DNA of 64,000 nucleotides from Pyrinomonadaceae bacterium (GTDB lineage Bacteria; Acidobacteriota; Blastocatellia; Pyrinomonadales; Pyrinomonadaceae). The stretch covers positions 248,001-312,000 of the forward strand of contig JANQRU010000006.1 of NCBI GenBank assembly GCA_028284415.1, in the 5' to 3' direction. Below are positions 17,673 to 26,065 of this stretch, piece after piece (position 1 is the stretch's first letter; the number at the start of each line of letters is the position of its first letter). The position numbers and the translations under genes were made by a program. The notes below the pieces were generated by a model. That model ran no database searches. It had not been told where the DNA came from and saw only the letters and a program-made list of their open reading frames with translations.

Positions 17673-18230
17673 ATGCGTATTCAAAACTTAATAATTATAA
17701 TTCTTGCCTCAGTAGTTATGACAGGATGTGCAGGGTGTGAAACTGAAACAAATCCCAAAGGCAATATAAATTCAAATAAAACACCTGTAAAAACTAGTCC
17801 TAGTCCATCAAACACAAATAGGGCGTCTAATACCAATACACCCGATAATAGAAATCCGGATGAAGATTTAGGAGTCAACAGAGCTGAGAAACCCAAAGAA
17901 ATTAATAAAGCTGAAACTATCACACCTTTGGTTGATGCTTTTTGTAAGGCAGTTAATTCTCAAAACGACGCGGAATTACAAAAAGTTTATTCCAAACAGG
18001 CTTGGCAAACAATGCAAAAATACGCAAGAGATGAAGGAGAGAGTTCCGTTGCGAAGTTTCTGAATGAAAATGAACCCGTAGGAAAAAACTGCAAGGTGAT
18101 AAATGAAAAATTAACCGGAAACACAGGCGTCGCCTACGTTTCTACTCAAACTTATCCGAATGGAATTGAGTTAAAGTTTGTCAAAGAAGGAAATGAATGG
18201 AAGATGACTACTCAAACTACTGAGTTTTAG
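17673..18230 (+). CDS. Lipoprotein with NTF2/DUF4878-like domain
   Basis: A 185-residue lipoprotein. A hydrophobic N-terminus ends in the lipobox VMTGC with Cys at about 19. A Ser/Thr/Asn-rich linker follows to about residue 85, then a compact domain (LVDAFCKAVNSQNDAELQKV ... WKMTTQTTEF). The domain has the cone-like layout of NTF2/DUF4878 proteins: helix with work-load residues, then strands ending in a 'W-x-M' strand. AAGGAGAATTT precedes the ATG. Function is unknown. It is followed by a strong bidirectional terminator. Confidence 0.75.
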   Translation: MRIQNLIIIILASVVMTGCAGCETETNPKGNINSNKTPVKTSPSPSNTNRASNTNTPDNRNPDEDLGVNRAEKPKEINKAETITPLVDAFCKAVNSQNDAELQKVYSKQAWQTMQKYARDEGESSVAKFLNENEPVGKNCKVINEKLTGNTGVAYVSTQTYPNGIELKFVKEGNEWKMTTQTTEF

Positions 18231-18250
18231 AATAAACAATCTATGTATCG

Positions 18251-18296
18251 AAAAAGGGATTAGCGATTTCGACCAAATCGCTAATCCCTTTTTTTC
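18251..18296. terminator. Bidirectional terminator between the lipoprotein and acyl-CoA dehydrogenase genes
   Basis: A perfect 15-bp stem (AGGGATTAGCGATTT with its complement) and a 5-nt loop, flanked by A-run and T-run, serves both convergent genes. Confidence 0.88.
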
Positions 18297-18314
18297 TTTG
18301 GACTAATATTGATC

Positions 18315-19532
18315 TTAACCAGCCGCTTCCTTTGTTTTGTAAGCTGGCAGTGAAACTCTAGCTTTCGGTTCTTTTTTCAAACCTAACGCCCAATCTGCTT
18401 GCATCAAAGTGTGTATATCGCGTGTGCCTTCATAAATAACAGCGGCTTTACAATTACGTAAATAACGCTCGACAGGATAGTCATTTGTGTATCCGTTCGC
18501 ACCGTGAACTTCGATCGCCATCGAAGCGGCTTTTTCACTACGAATTGTCGCCTGCCATTTTGCTAAAGAGGCAGCTTTAGTTGAAGGTTTTCCGATATTT
18601 TTAAGATAACCGGCTTTCATCCAAAGCAAATTACACATTTCATAATCAGCTTGCATATCAGCGATTTTTTGCTTGACGAGTTGGAAATTAGCAATTGTTT
18701 TGCCTTGAACTTCCCTTGTGTTCGCATAATCAACCGAAGCGTCACGTGAAGCACGAATCACACCCGTTGCACCAGCCGCAACTGTATAGCGACCGTTTTC
18801 AAGTGCAAACATTGCGATCTTAAAACCTTCACCTTCATTTCCGAGCATATTTTCTTGCGGAACTCTCACGTCTTGCAGAGTGAAATATCCAGTATCACCC
18901 GCACGAATTCCCATTTTTCCGTGCAGAGTTCCCGATGAGAAACCTTCCATCGAGCGTTCGATGATAAAACAACTCATCCCTGTGTGATCTCGTTTTTTGC
19001 GTTTCTCTTCATCCGTCCAGCAAAAGAACAAGAAATTATCGGCTGTATTTCCGAGCGAAATCCACATCTTTTCACCGTTCAAAATCCAGTCATCGCCGTC
19101 GCGTCTTGCCGATGATCTCATTCCGATCACATCACTTCCAGCGTTCGGTTCAGTCAAACCAAAAGTTGCAAGTTTCTCACCTTTTGCCTGTGGGACAAGA
19201 TATTTTTGCTTTTGCTCTTCAGTTCCCCAAGTCAATAAGGATAGTGAATTTAGCCCGACGTGAACGGACATTACGACACGCATAAAAGTGTCACACGCTT
19301 CTAATTCCTCGCAAAGAATTCCGAGCGATATGTAATCCATTCCGGCACCGCCGTATTCTTCAGGAATGCAAACTCCTAAAAGCCCTAGTTCACCCATTTT
19401 GTCAAAAACGGAACGCTCAAAATGCTGTTTTTCGTCCCATTCTTTTATATTCGGTGCGACCTCTCCCGCAACAAATTCACGAACGGTTTGTTGAAGTTGT
19501 TTGTGTTCTTCAGTTAATTCAAAGTTAATCAC
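18315..19532 (-). CDS. Acyl-CoA dehydrogenase
   Basis: FAD-dependent alpha,beta-dehydrogenation of an acyl-CoA in fatty or branched-chain acid oxidation. The 405 residues cover the N-terminal helical domain (MINFELTEEHKQLQQTVREF), the beta domain with FGLTEPNAGSD and WILNGEKMWIS, and the C-terminal helices with the catalytic-base motif VIYEGTRDIHTL and R-rich FAD contacts. Chain-length specificity cannot be read with confidence. It stands alone, 83 nt from the convergent lipoprotein gene. Confidence 0.92.
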   Translation of the reverse strand: MINFELTEEHKQLQQTVREFVAGEVAPNIKEWDEKQHFERSVFDKMGELGLLGVCIPEEYGGAGMDYISLGILCEELEACDTFMRVVMSVHVGLNSLSLLTWGTEEQKQKYLVPQAKGEKLATFGLTEPNAGSDVIGMRSSARRDGDDWILNGEKMWISLGNTADNFLFFCWTDEEKRKKRDHTGMSCFIIERSMEGFSSGTLHGKMGIRAGDTGYFTLQDVRVPQENMLGNEGEGFKIAMFALENGRYTVAAGATGVIRASRDASVDYANTREVQGKTIANFQLVKQKIADMQADYEMCNLLWMKAGYLKNIGKPSTKAASLAKWQATIRSEKAASMAIEVHGANGYTNDYPVERYLRNCKAAVIYEGTRDIHTLMQADWALGLKKEPKARVSLPAYKTKEAAG

Positions 19533-19661
19533 TTTATTCCAAATCCTCTCAAATTAGTTTTTGTGTTAAATTATTGGAGTAATATCAAATTTAAGTCTAT
19601 CATTTTGCTTATTTTTGTGCGAAAAGCCAAGTTATAAAAGGCATTATTTCATTCACTAAAA

Positions 19662-20252
19662 ATGACTAATAAAAAAACAAGAATGCTCGGTTTAGTTTTA
19701 GCAACTTTGGTTATTTTAATTATTTCTTCAGCCATCGGTTATTTTATTGCAGCTAAGGTGGCTGTAAGCAATTCAAAAAAAGTTGGTAAAGAAATAAATT
19801 ATTTGCCCGAAAAGATTACTAAACTCGAAACCGAATACAAAAGCCGAACGGGAATACATTTTCGCGGAGAAAGCGGAAAATTGTATAGATGCAACAATGC
19901 TGAAGAAAAATGTGAGGAAATCTCACCTGAACCTCCAAAGTATGAAGATAAAACTCCTTTTGTAGAAACCAAAGGAGTTTATGGCAGATTTACATTACCT
20001 CCAGCCAAACCTAAACAAACAGTTTTTAGAAGGAGTCGCGGACTCGTCGGACATCAAACTGCTACTCAATATGTACTGCTTAATGATGGAAAAGTTTGGT
20101 TTTGGCACTACAGCGGTAATGATATGGGAGATTCATTTCCTTTTTGGCACTTAAATAACATTGCGACTTTATTGTTAGGTGTTTTTGGCGGATTAGTAGT
20201 TGGTTTGATTATCTCCGCATTGGTTTGGTTTGGATTTTATCCGAGAAGTTAA
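19662..20252 (+). CDS. Two-helix membrane protein, unknown
   Basis: A 196-residue protein with membrane segments at about 8-31 (LGLVLATLVILIISSAIGYF) and 165-188. A soluble loop of about 130 residues between them contains two Cys (YRCNNAEEKCEE) and a Pro-rich stretch. The loop probably faces the periplasm. It lies 6 nt upstream of moeA and may be cotranscribed, but nothing in it points to molybdenum metabolism. Confidence 0.65.
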   Translation: MTNKKTRMLGLVLATLVILIISSAIGYFIAAKVAVSNSKKVGKEINYLPEKITKLETEYKSRTGIHFRGESGKLYRCNNAEEKCEEISPEPPKYEDKTPFVETKGVYGRFTLPPAKPKQTVFRRSRGLVGHQTATQYVLLNDGKVWFWHYSGNDMGDSFPFWHLNNIATLLLGVFGGLVVGLIISALVWFGFYPRS

Positions 20253-20258
20253 AATTTT

Positions 20259-21449
20259 ATGATTTCGATTTCTAAAGCAAAAAAAATAGTTAAACAGGAA
20301 ACTTTCACACTCGAAAATGAAACTGTCGATTTGTCTAAAATAGTCAACAGAGTTTTAGCTGAAGACATTGTAGCCGATATGGATTTGCCGCCTTTTGATC
20401 GCTCACAGATGGATGGTTTTGCGGTAAAAACTGCAGATGTAAAAGATGCTCCTGTTTCGCTAAAAATTGTTGGTGAATCTGTTGCCGGAAAAGGCTGGCA
20501 CAATGAATTAAAAACGGGTGAAGCAGTCAGAATTATGACAGGAGCTTCAGTTCCCAAAGGAGCAGACTCTGTTCAAAAAGTTGAATTAACTGCTGAAAAA
20601 GATGGGTTTATTGAAATTCAAAAAGCGACAAAAATTAAACAAAACATAGTCAAAAAAGCCGAGGAAATTACTAAAGGAACAGTCGTTTTAGAAAAAGGTG
20701 AAATTGTTACTGAAAATATGGTTGCAACTCTGGCTTCGTTTGGTTATGAAAGCTTGAAAGTTGCAAAACGTCCAAGAGTTGCAATCTTAGCAACCGGAAG
20801 CGAGATCGTTGATATTTCTCAAACTCCCGCTCAAGACCAAATCCGCAATTCAAATTCTTGGATGCTCGAAGCTTTTGCAAGAAAATTTGCCGATGTTGAA
20901 ATTCTACCGATCGCAGTTGATGATCTGGAAGGCTTGAAAAAAACTATTTCCGACGCAATAAAATCCTGCGATTGCTTGATAATTTCTGGTGGAGTTTCTG
21001 TCGGGGATTATGATTTTACAAAACCTGCCCTAAAAGAGATCGGGGCAGAAATTTTCTTTGAGAAAGTTTCTCTCAAACCCGGTAAACCAACTGTTTTTGG
21101 GAAAAAAGATAATACATTGATTTTTGGTCTTCCAGGAAATCCCGTCTCAATAGCAGTCACTTTTTTTGTTTTTGTACAAATGGCTTTGTTGCAAATGCAG
21201 AACGCCATTCAAACCGAACTAGAAAACGGCTATGCGAAACTATCACATGACATTAAAGGAACAAAAGGACGCGATGCAATGCTGCCTGTTACGCTTTCGA
21301 CCAATAAAAAAGGTAAATTAACAGTCGAAACGCTTCGTTTTTCAGGATCATCAAATTTCATCCGATTTGCCAAAGCTAACGGACTCGTTTTTATACCAAG
21401 TGATGTCGGGCTAAAGAAAGGTGATGTTGCTGAAATTTATTTTCTATAA
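20259..21449 (+). CDS. moeA: Molybdopterin molybdenumtransferase
   Basis: Inserts molybdenum into adenylated molybdopterin. The 396 residues show PPFDRSQMDGFAV, IMTGASVPKGADSV, the MoCF-biosynthesis core LATGSEIV and ISGGVSVGDYDF, LKPGKPTVFGK and GLPGNPVS, then the small C-terminal beta domain. Length is normal. The order moeA, small membrane protein, moaC with gaps of only a few bases indicates a molybdenum-cofactor operon. Confidence 0.95.
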   Translation: MISISKAKKIVKQETFTLENETVDLSKIVNRVLAEDIVADMDLPPFDRSQMDGFAVKTADVKDAPVSLKIVGESVAGKGWHNELKTGEAVRIMTGASVPKGADSVQKVELTAEKDGFIEIQKATKIKQNIVKKAEEITKGTVVLEKGEIVTENMVATLASFGYESLKVAKRPRVAILATGSEIVDISQTPAQDQIRNSNSWMLEAFARKFADVEILPIAVDDLEGLKKTISDAIKSCDCLIISGGVSVGDYDFTKPALKEIGAEIFFEKVSLKPGKPTVFGKKDNTLIFGLPGNPVSIAVTFFVFVQMALLQMQNAIQTELENGYAKLSHDIKGTKGRDAMLPVTLSTNKKGKLTVETLRFSGSSNFIRFAKANGLVFIPSDVGLKKGDVAEIYFL

Positions 21450-21465
21450 CTCTTTACAAAAAATT

Positions 21466-21639
21466 ATGATAATACTTGTTGTTTTACCCATTTTAATTAT
21501 AATTTTTCTCGCCACCCGCTTTGGAATAAAATCTGAATCGAAACCCATTCGCATTGCTTCTTACGCAGGAGTATTTTTCTCTGTATTGCTATTATCATTA
21601 CTTACTTTTGCACTTATAATTGAGAGGATTGAAAATTGA
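21466..21639 (+). CDS. Small two-helix membrane protein in the moeA-moaC gap
   Basis: A 57-residue ORF made almost wholly of two membrane segments (MIILVVLPILIIIFLATRFG and a second at about 30-50) joined by a short basic loop. It starts 17 nt after the moeA stop and ends 3 nt before moaC. An in-frame earlier ATG at 21421 would overlap moeA and spoil the N-terminal helix. No clear Shine-Dalgarno sequence is present. Function is unknown. Confidence 0.5.
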   Translation: MIILVVLPILIIIFLATRFGIKSESKPIRIASYAGVFFSVLLLSLLTFALIIERIEN

Positions 21640-21642
21640 TTT

Positions 21643-22113
21643 ATGAGCAACAAACTTTCACATTTTAACAACGACGGAAAAATCAAAATGGTAGATGTTT
21701 CTGACAAAGAAGCTACATCCCGGACCGCAATTGCTTCGGGTAAGGTTTTATTAAACCAAGAAACAATTTTCGCTATCACTGACCAATCAAACCCAAAAGG
21801 TAATCCGCTTGAAATCGCTCGAATCGCAGGAATAATGGGAGCAAAGAAAACTTCTGAATTGATCCCACTCTGTCATCAGATAAATCTTTCGAAAGTTAAT
21901 GTTCATGCTGAAATTAAAGAATTTGGAGTTTACCTGCAAGCAGTTGCGAAAACCACTGCCCAAACAGGTGTGGAGATGGAAGCCCTAACTGCAGTAAGTG
22001 TTGCGGCTTTAACAATTTACGATATGTGCAAAGCTGTACAAAAAGATATTCAAATCATGGATATTCAGCTCGAATCAAAAATGGGCGGAAGTAGCAATTA
22101 CAAACGGAGTTAA
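21643..22113 (+). CDS. moaC: Cyclic pyranopterin monophosphate synthase
   Basis: With MoaA, makes cyclic pyranopterin monophosphate, the first molybdopterin intermediate. The 156 residues include [29 protein letters not shown] (active-site region), [23 protein letters not shown] (catalytic Asp and Lys region) and the C-terminal KMGGSS. Normal length. It is the last gene of the moeA cluster. MoaA, MoaE and MogA are not in the window. Confidence 0.95.
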   Translation: MSNKLSHFNNDGKIKMVDVSDKEATSRTAIASGKVLLNQETIFAITDQSNPKGNPLEIARIAGIMGAKKTSELIPLCHQINLSKVNVHAEIKEFGVYLQAVAKTTAQTGVEMEALTAVSVAALTIYDMCKAVQKDIQIMDIQLESKMGGSSNYKRS

Positions 22114-22223
22114 GACGATTTTATCCAACGAATTACATTAAAAACTCAACTAAATATTAACTTGGAGCGAACTTTCGTGTAAAATAAAACGTAAAGTGTT
22201 TTTAAGGATTTCAAGGAGTAAAG

Positions 22224-23021
22224 ATGATCAATAAATATAAATTAGCAGAAGACGTTAAACCACAGGTCAAGCTTTTGATTGTGGCAACTGTCATAAGTGT
22301 TTTGATTTGGGCGGCATCGTGGTATTTTCCGATTGCTAACTATATAGTTTATCCGTTGCAATTATTCGCAACATTTGTTCATGAAGGCAGTCACGTCTTA
22401 GCCACCTTGATGACCGGCGGAACTGTGCAGAGTATGACCGTTTCACCCGATACAAGCGGTGTGGTTTGGTCTTTAACTAACAGCTGGCTTTCACAATTGA
22501 TTATTTCAAGTGCGGGCTATCTCGGCACGACACTTTTCGGAATCTTACTTCTTGTCTGGTTTAGATATAACTATTCTTCAAGAAATGCTCTTTACTTTGC
22601 TTCCGGATTTGTCGGTTTTATGACAGTTATCTTTGGATTACTTGCTCCGCTCTGGAATATGTTTAGTGCCAAAGTCGGTGCTCTAGATGTAGCTTTTACA
22701 GTTATTTCAGGTGCTGTTCTAGCAGGCGGGTTATTTGCCATCGCTAAATATGCTTCGATGAAATGGGTCAATTTCTCATTAGCGTTTTTAGCCGTTCAGT
22801 GTTTGCTTAATTCGATATTTAGCCTGAAAACTCTATTTATGATCTCAGCTACATCAAACTCGCATTCTGATGCGATGAATATGGCACAAGCTACTGGAAT
22901 CCCTGCACTCGCTTGGGTTTTAATTTGGATAGTAGGTTCAGTAATTATGATTTCAATTGGCTTGCGCCTATATGCAGTTTCACAAAAATCAAAGAACAAT
23001 GATTTGCCATTTGAAGACTAA
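22224..23021 (+). CDS. M50B-family integral membrane metallopeptidase-like protein
   Basis: A 265-residue polytopic membrane protein with about six hydrophobic helices. The motif HEGSH (FATFVHEGSHVLATLMTGG, near residue 54) is the HExxH zinc motif, placed in a membrane helix as in Peptidase_M50B (PF13398). A further Asp/Asn ligand is not obvious. Family members resemble site-2 proteases, but the substrates of this branch are unknown. AAGGAG precedes the ATG, and a terminator follows the stop. Confidence 0.75.
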   Translation: MINKYKLAEDVKPQVKLLIVATVISVLIWAASWYFPIANYIVYPLQLFATFVHEGSHVLATLMTGGTVQSMTVSPDTSGVVWSLTNSWLSQLIISSAGYLGTTLFGILLLVWFRYNYSSRNALYFASGFVGFMTVIFGLLAPLWNMFSAKVGALDVAFTVISGAVLAGGLFAIAKYASMKWVNFSLAFLAVQCLLNSIFSLKTLFMISATSNSHSDAMNMAQATGIPALAWVLIWIVGSVIMISIGLRLYAVSQKSKNNDLPFED

Positions 23022-23046
23022 AGGGATTTGCAATTTTAGATTTACG

Positions 23047-23090
23047 ATTTGCGGTTGGATACATTATTATTCAACCGCAAATTTTATTTT
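23047..23090 (+). terminator. Terminator after the M50B gene
   Basis: An 11-bp stem (23047-23057 with 23072-23082) and a 14-nt loop are followed by TTTATTTTAT. It ends directly at the ATG of the next gene, so that gene has little room for a promoter or Shine-Dalgarno sequence. Confidence 0.75.
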
Positions 23091-23357
23091 ATGGAAAAGA
23101 AGCCTCAAAAACTTAGCGACTTACCAATCGGCTCAAGACTTCTTTACCGTGCTAAAGATGACTGGCGAACTGCAACTATCGCCCGTTTTGGAAATGAAAA
23201 AGCGGTGCTAACAGTCTGTTCTCCAACAGGAAGAACTTATCGCTTACACCGCTTACTTGAAACTGAAATTGTACTTGACGGGAAAATACCAATCTTAAAA
23301 ATCGAAAAACAAGAAGATTGGCGTGAAAACTTTACGAATTATGACTTTCGTTGGTAA
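23091..23357 (+). CDS. Small hypothetical protein
   Basis: An 88-residue soluble, basic protein (EKKPQKLSDLPIGSRLLYRA ... ENFTNYDFRW) with a strand-rich layout like an SH3 or KOW barrel. I do not recognise a family. The start follows directly on a terminator hairpin with no visible Shine-Dalgarno sequence, so the exact start is uncertain; the frame is open back to 23049. A degraded copy of its last ~25 codons lies at 23712-23791. Confidence 0.5.
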   Translation: MEKKPQKLSDLPIGSRLLYRAKDDWRTATIARFGNEKAVLTVCSPTGRTYRLHRLLETEIVLDGKIPILKIEKQEDWRENFTNYDFRW

Positions 23358-23710
23358 TTAACTACAGGTGCCCATTGCTGTCCCGTCAATGTTTATAGTA
23401 CAAGTCATACATCCGGGAGGGCACATTGTTACACCATCACCATCACCGCAGGTATCGCCTAACATGCCAACAACCATGCATGAACACATAGAACCTACTA
23501 TGCAACTTTGAGCATGTGCAGCCTTTGGAGCAGCAAGTGATGCGACTATCGGTAAAGCAATCATTGAACTTAATCCTACTTTTTTAATAACATCTCGACG
23601 AGACATTCCATTAAATCCAACAGCTACTTCATCTTTATTGTCGATAAGGTTTTCCTTTTTCAGCTGACTTAATGCGAACTTGATAAAATCTTCTTTGTAA
23701 CAAAACGCTA
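23358..23710 (-). pseudogene. Truncated PqqD-like / twin-arginine / Cys-rich protein
   Basis: From a stop codon at 23708-23710 the frame runs (ELAF)CYKEDFIKFALSQLKKENLID, then GMSRRDVIKKVG, a hydrophobic stretch ending AAHAQ, and a tail with eight Cys. This parallels the PqqD-Tat-Cys protein at 34588: its 'NEFVIYALGRLEKASLLE' then 'MNRRSLLRK' line up with it. The first two thirds of the PqqD domain are missing. The only start codon is at 23606, giving 82 residues that begin at the twin-arginine motif. That form could still be exported, but no Shine-Dalgarno sequence precedes it. The break coincides with a remnant of the neighbouring gene, which supports truncation by recombination. Confidence 0.6.
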
Positions 23711-23711
23711 G

Positions 23712-23791
23712 TTCTCAAAAGTAAAACTAATGAAAACTGGCGTGAAAAATTTACAATTTATAAGCTTCTTTTCTCAAAACATAGGACTTAA
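23712..23791 (+). repeat. Degraded second copy of the 3' end of the 23091 gene
   Basis: The frame NENWREKFTIYKLLF here mirrors EDWRENFTNYDFRW at the end of the intact gene. At the DNA level TGGCGTGAAAA is shared exactly (23319-23329 and 23738-23748), with about 80% identity around it. The two copies flank the truncated Tat/Cys-rich gene like direct repeats. Confidence 0.5.
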
Positions 23792-23839
23792 ATACAACCT
23801 GTTGAAGCAAAAGACTTACAATAAAACGATTACTAGATA

Positions 23840-23872
23840 ATTAGGTAAAACAATACCTAATCTTTTTTTTCT
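23840..23872 (+). terminator. Plus-strand terminator after the gene remnant
   Basis: An 8-bp perfect stem (23840-23847 with 23854-23861) and a 6-nt loop are followed by CTTTTTTTT. No intact plus-strand gene precedes it, so it is probably the original terminator of the duplicated gene end. Confidence 0.7.
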
Positions 23873-23937
23873 TTTAAATAAAATGTAGAGAAAATAAACC
23901 GTTTCTTAAATGTCAATATATTTGACGGACAATGCGA

Positions 23938-25092
23938 CTATTTACTATATCTTTGAGAAAGACTGAAGGCATGATCCATTGCCTCATCTGTTGTTTTGAA
24001 TACTTTTGGAAATTTTTCAACTAATAAATCAGCAATATCGCCTTGCATCATTTCTCCGTCCATCGAATTTAGAACAAGTAAATCAATTTCAGCAGTTTCA
24101 TTTCTTGTAGGAGTAAAGAATTCGGATTTTTTTATTGCCGCTTTTGGGTCTAAATACATCGCGGCAAGTTGCGATTGATTGAATTGGGCTTTGATTTTAT
24201 TTTCTTGATTTCCTTCAAAAATTTCTGTTTTCCAGCTCCAAATATAGTCTCCGTTTTCATACTTTGCAGAAACGTATGACCTTACAAAATCACCCTTTTT
24301 AACTTTGACTTCTCTTTCAAATGGAAAAAGAGGCGAAGAGTATGTTGTATTTTCAATTTCAATTGAATTCGTAACTCCATTATTGTCTGAGAGTTCATTT
24401 TCAAACCAACCTCTCAAACCATGTGCAATACCGTCTTCGATAACTTCCCATTCAAATAATCTTTCAAAACTCAATTCTGTATTTGTTTGGTGATTAATTT
24501 CAGCAAAAATTCCCGGTTGTGTAAGTAATCTTTCAGATTTATCTTTTGCAGAAAAGTATTGGTTGTAAACGAGTCGCTCAGCTGATGGGATTCTAAACCC
24601 GTGAAATTTTTGTAAGTACCTGCCTACATTGTGTTTATATATTGACTCAGACTCAGAAAGTGCAAAGTAAATTGTTTCTTTTCTAGGTATCAGAATCGCA
24701 TCATCGGTGAGTAATCTTTGGCGTGTGTCAATGATTGTTTCAATGCTTGATTCAAAGAGCGGAAAAGCTCCGTGAATATCTGAAACCATTACGTTTGCTT
24801 TTTCTTCAAGATCAATATCTGTTGAGAGTTTTTGGATAATTTCAATTTTAGAATCATAACCTCTCTCTTTAATAACATCTTTTAGCAAATGTATCAGATG
24901 GTTTACCTCAACAGAGTAAACCTTTTTAGCTCCAAACTCACAAGCCAAAACAGAAAAGATGCCTGTGCCCGCACCAAGGTCTAAAACAATTGACTCGGGA
25001 GTGATAATTTCTCTTAAAGCTTTTACATAAGCATCCAGACGGTTCTCGTCCGTAAGCATTGAGCAGTAACCTTTAAAGTCGTAAAAATGCAT
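23938..25092 (-). CDS. PRMT-like methyltransferase with PqqD-like C-terminus
   Basis: A 384-residue SAM-dependent methyltransferase resembling protein arginine methyltransferases. It starts HFYDFKGYCSMLTDENRLDAY, like the PRMT 'Y-x-x-x-x-ML-D-x-x-R-x-x-x-Y' opening. SAM motif I is VLDLGAGTGIFSVLAC. The double-E loop is SDIHGAFPLFES, with Asp in place of the first Glu. A beta-barrel-like region follows. The last ~50 residues (LVLNSMDGEMMQGDIADLL ...) resemble the winged-helix half of PqqD-like peptide-binding domains. It lies upstream of the truncated Tat/Cys-rich gene on the same strand, which makes a small secreted peptide a possible substrate. That link is inference. Confidence 0.7.
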   Translation of the reverse strand: MHFYDFKGYCSMLTDENRLDAYVKALREIITPESIVLDLGAGTGIFSVLACEFGAKKVYSVEVNHLIHLLKDVIKERGYDSKIEIIQKLSTDIDLEEKANVMVSDIHGAFPLFESSIETIIDTRQRLLTDDAILIPRKETIYFALSESESIYKHNVGRYLQKFHGFRIPSAERLVYNQYFSAKDKSERLLTQPGIFAEINHQTNTELSFERLFEWEVIEDGIAHGLRGWFENELSDNNGVTNSIEIENTTYSSPLFPFEREVKVKKGDFVRSYVSAKYENGDYIWSWKTEIFEGNQENKIKAQFNQSQLAAMYLDPKAAIKKSEFFTPTRNETAEIDLLVLNSMDGEMMQGDIADLLVEKFPKVFKTTDEAMDHAFSLSQRYSK

Positions 25093-25173
25093 ATTTGGTA
25101 ATTAATTTTCGAGGTGATTTTTGCTAAATTATTGATGCAGAATCAATAATTAGTCAATCGTGGGAGGATTTTT

Positions 25174-25977
25174 TTAGGATTTAAATTCAGATTCCATGCT
25201 AATTCTATTTAAACCGATAACTTTTCGGCTTCTATTTTCTTGAATAAAAACTACTAATTTCAAATTCTTTTTTTTCCAGTCTTTTTGAATCTGTAAATTC
25301 TTTTTGGCTTCGAATGACTTATCATTTGGCATAATTCGACCGAGTGCATTTAGGCTTCTTACAACTGATAAATGTGTCAGATTTTTACCTGCATTTTCGC
25401 CTCTTTTTATATCCGTACTTAAATTATCTTCTGCGATGGCTAAATAAACTGTTGCATCTTTGTGTTCAGGCAATTCAGATATTTTTACAATCAACTTATC
25501 TTTATTTAATTTGAGTTTGACTGTAGCTTTCTCATTTTTGACAGATTTTTTAATTGCCTTTTCAGCACTTTTTTTGCGACTTCCGACAAATTCTATATCA
25601 CCATCAACAATCATTTGCGGCGTATAAATTTTGCCCGTGCGGAATTTTCGGTCATAGACTCTCTGACGTTGGCTAAATAGAGGCGAAGCATACTTGTCTT
25701 TCCATCCCAAATAATCCCAATAATCAACATGAAAAGCGAGCGTAATCAATTCTGCATCTTCGAATGGCTGTTCTTTGTCTAATTTTGCTAAAAGTCTTTC
25801 CGCAGGAGGGCAACTGTAACACCCTTCAGAGGTAAACAGCTCAACTAAAATCCGTTGTTTAGAAGCTTTTTCTATTTTTAATTGCTGTTCATTCTCAACT
25901 AATTTTTGACTCTCAACCTTCTGCATTGCACAAGCTGAAAATAAAACTAGAACGAACAAAATCAAACTCTTTTTCAT
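25174..25977 (-). CDS. DUF1223 thioredoxin-like lipoprotein
   Basis: A 267-residue exported protein. The signal ends in the lipobox FSAC (Cys about 15), giving a probable lipoprotein. ILVELFTSEGCYSCPPAERLL is the DUF1223 signature, with a thioredoxin-like CxxC. YWDYLGWKDKYASPLFSQRQ and YTPQMIVDG are also typical. A redox role in the periplasm is likely but unproven. The frame is open to 26100, overlapping uvrA, but the ATG at 25977 starts the signal peptide cleanly. It is divergent from uvrA. Confidence 0.82.
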   Translation of the reverse strand: MKKSLILFVLVLFSACAMQKVESQKLVENEQQLKIEKASKQRILVELFTSEGCYSCPPAERLLAKLDKEQPFEDAELITLAFHVDYWDYLGWKDKYASPLFSQRQRVYDRKFRTGKIYTPQMIVDGDIEFVGSRKKSAEKAIKKSVKNEKATVKLKLNKDKLIVKISELPEHKDATVYLAIAEDNLSTDIKRGENAGKNLTHLSVVRSLNALGRIMPNDKSFEAKKNLQIQKDWKKKNLKLVVFIQENRSRKVIGLNRISMESEFKS

Positions 25978-26065
25978 ATCCTTATTATAACCTGAATCTT
26001 CATTTTTATTCCTAATCTCAATTTGATAAAATTTAATTTTGCCCAAATGACAAAATATTTCATCT

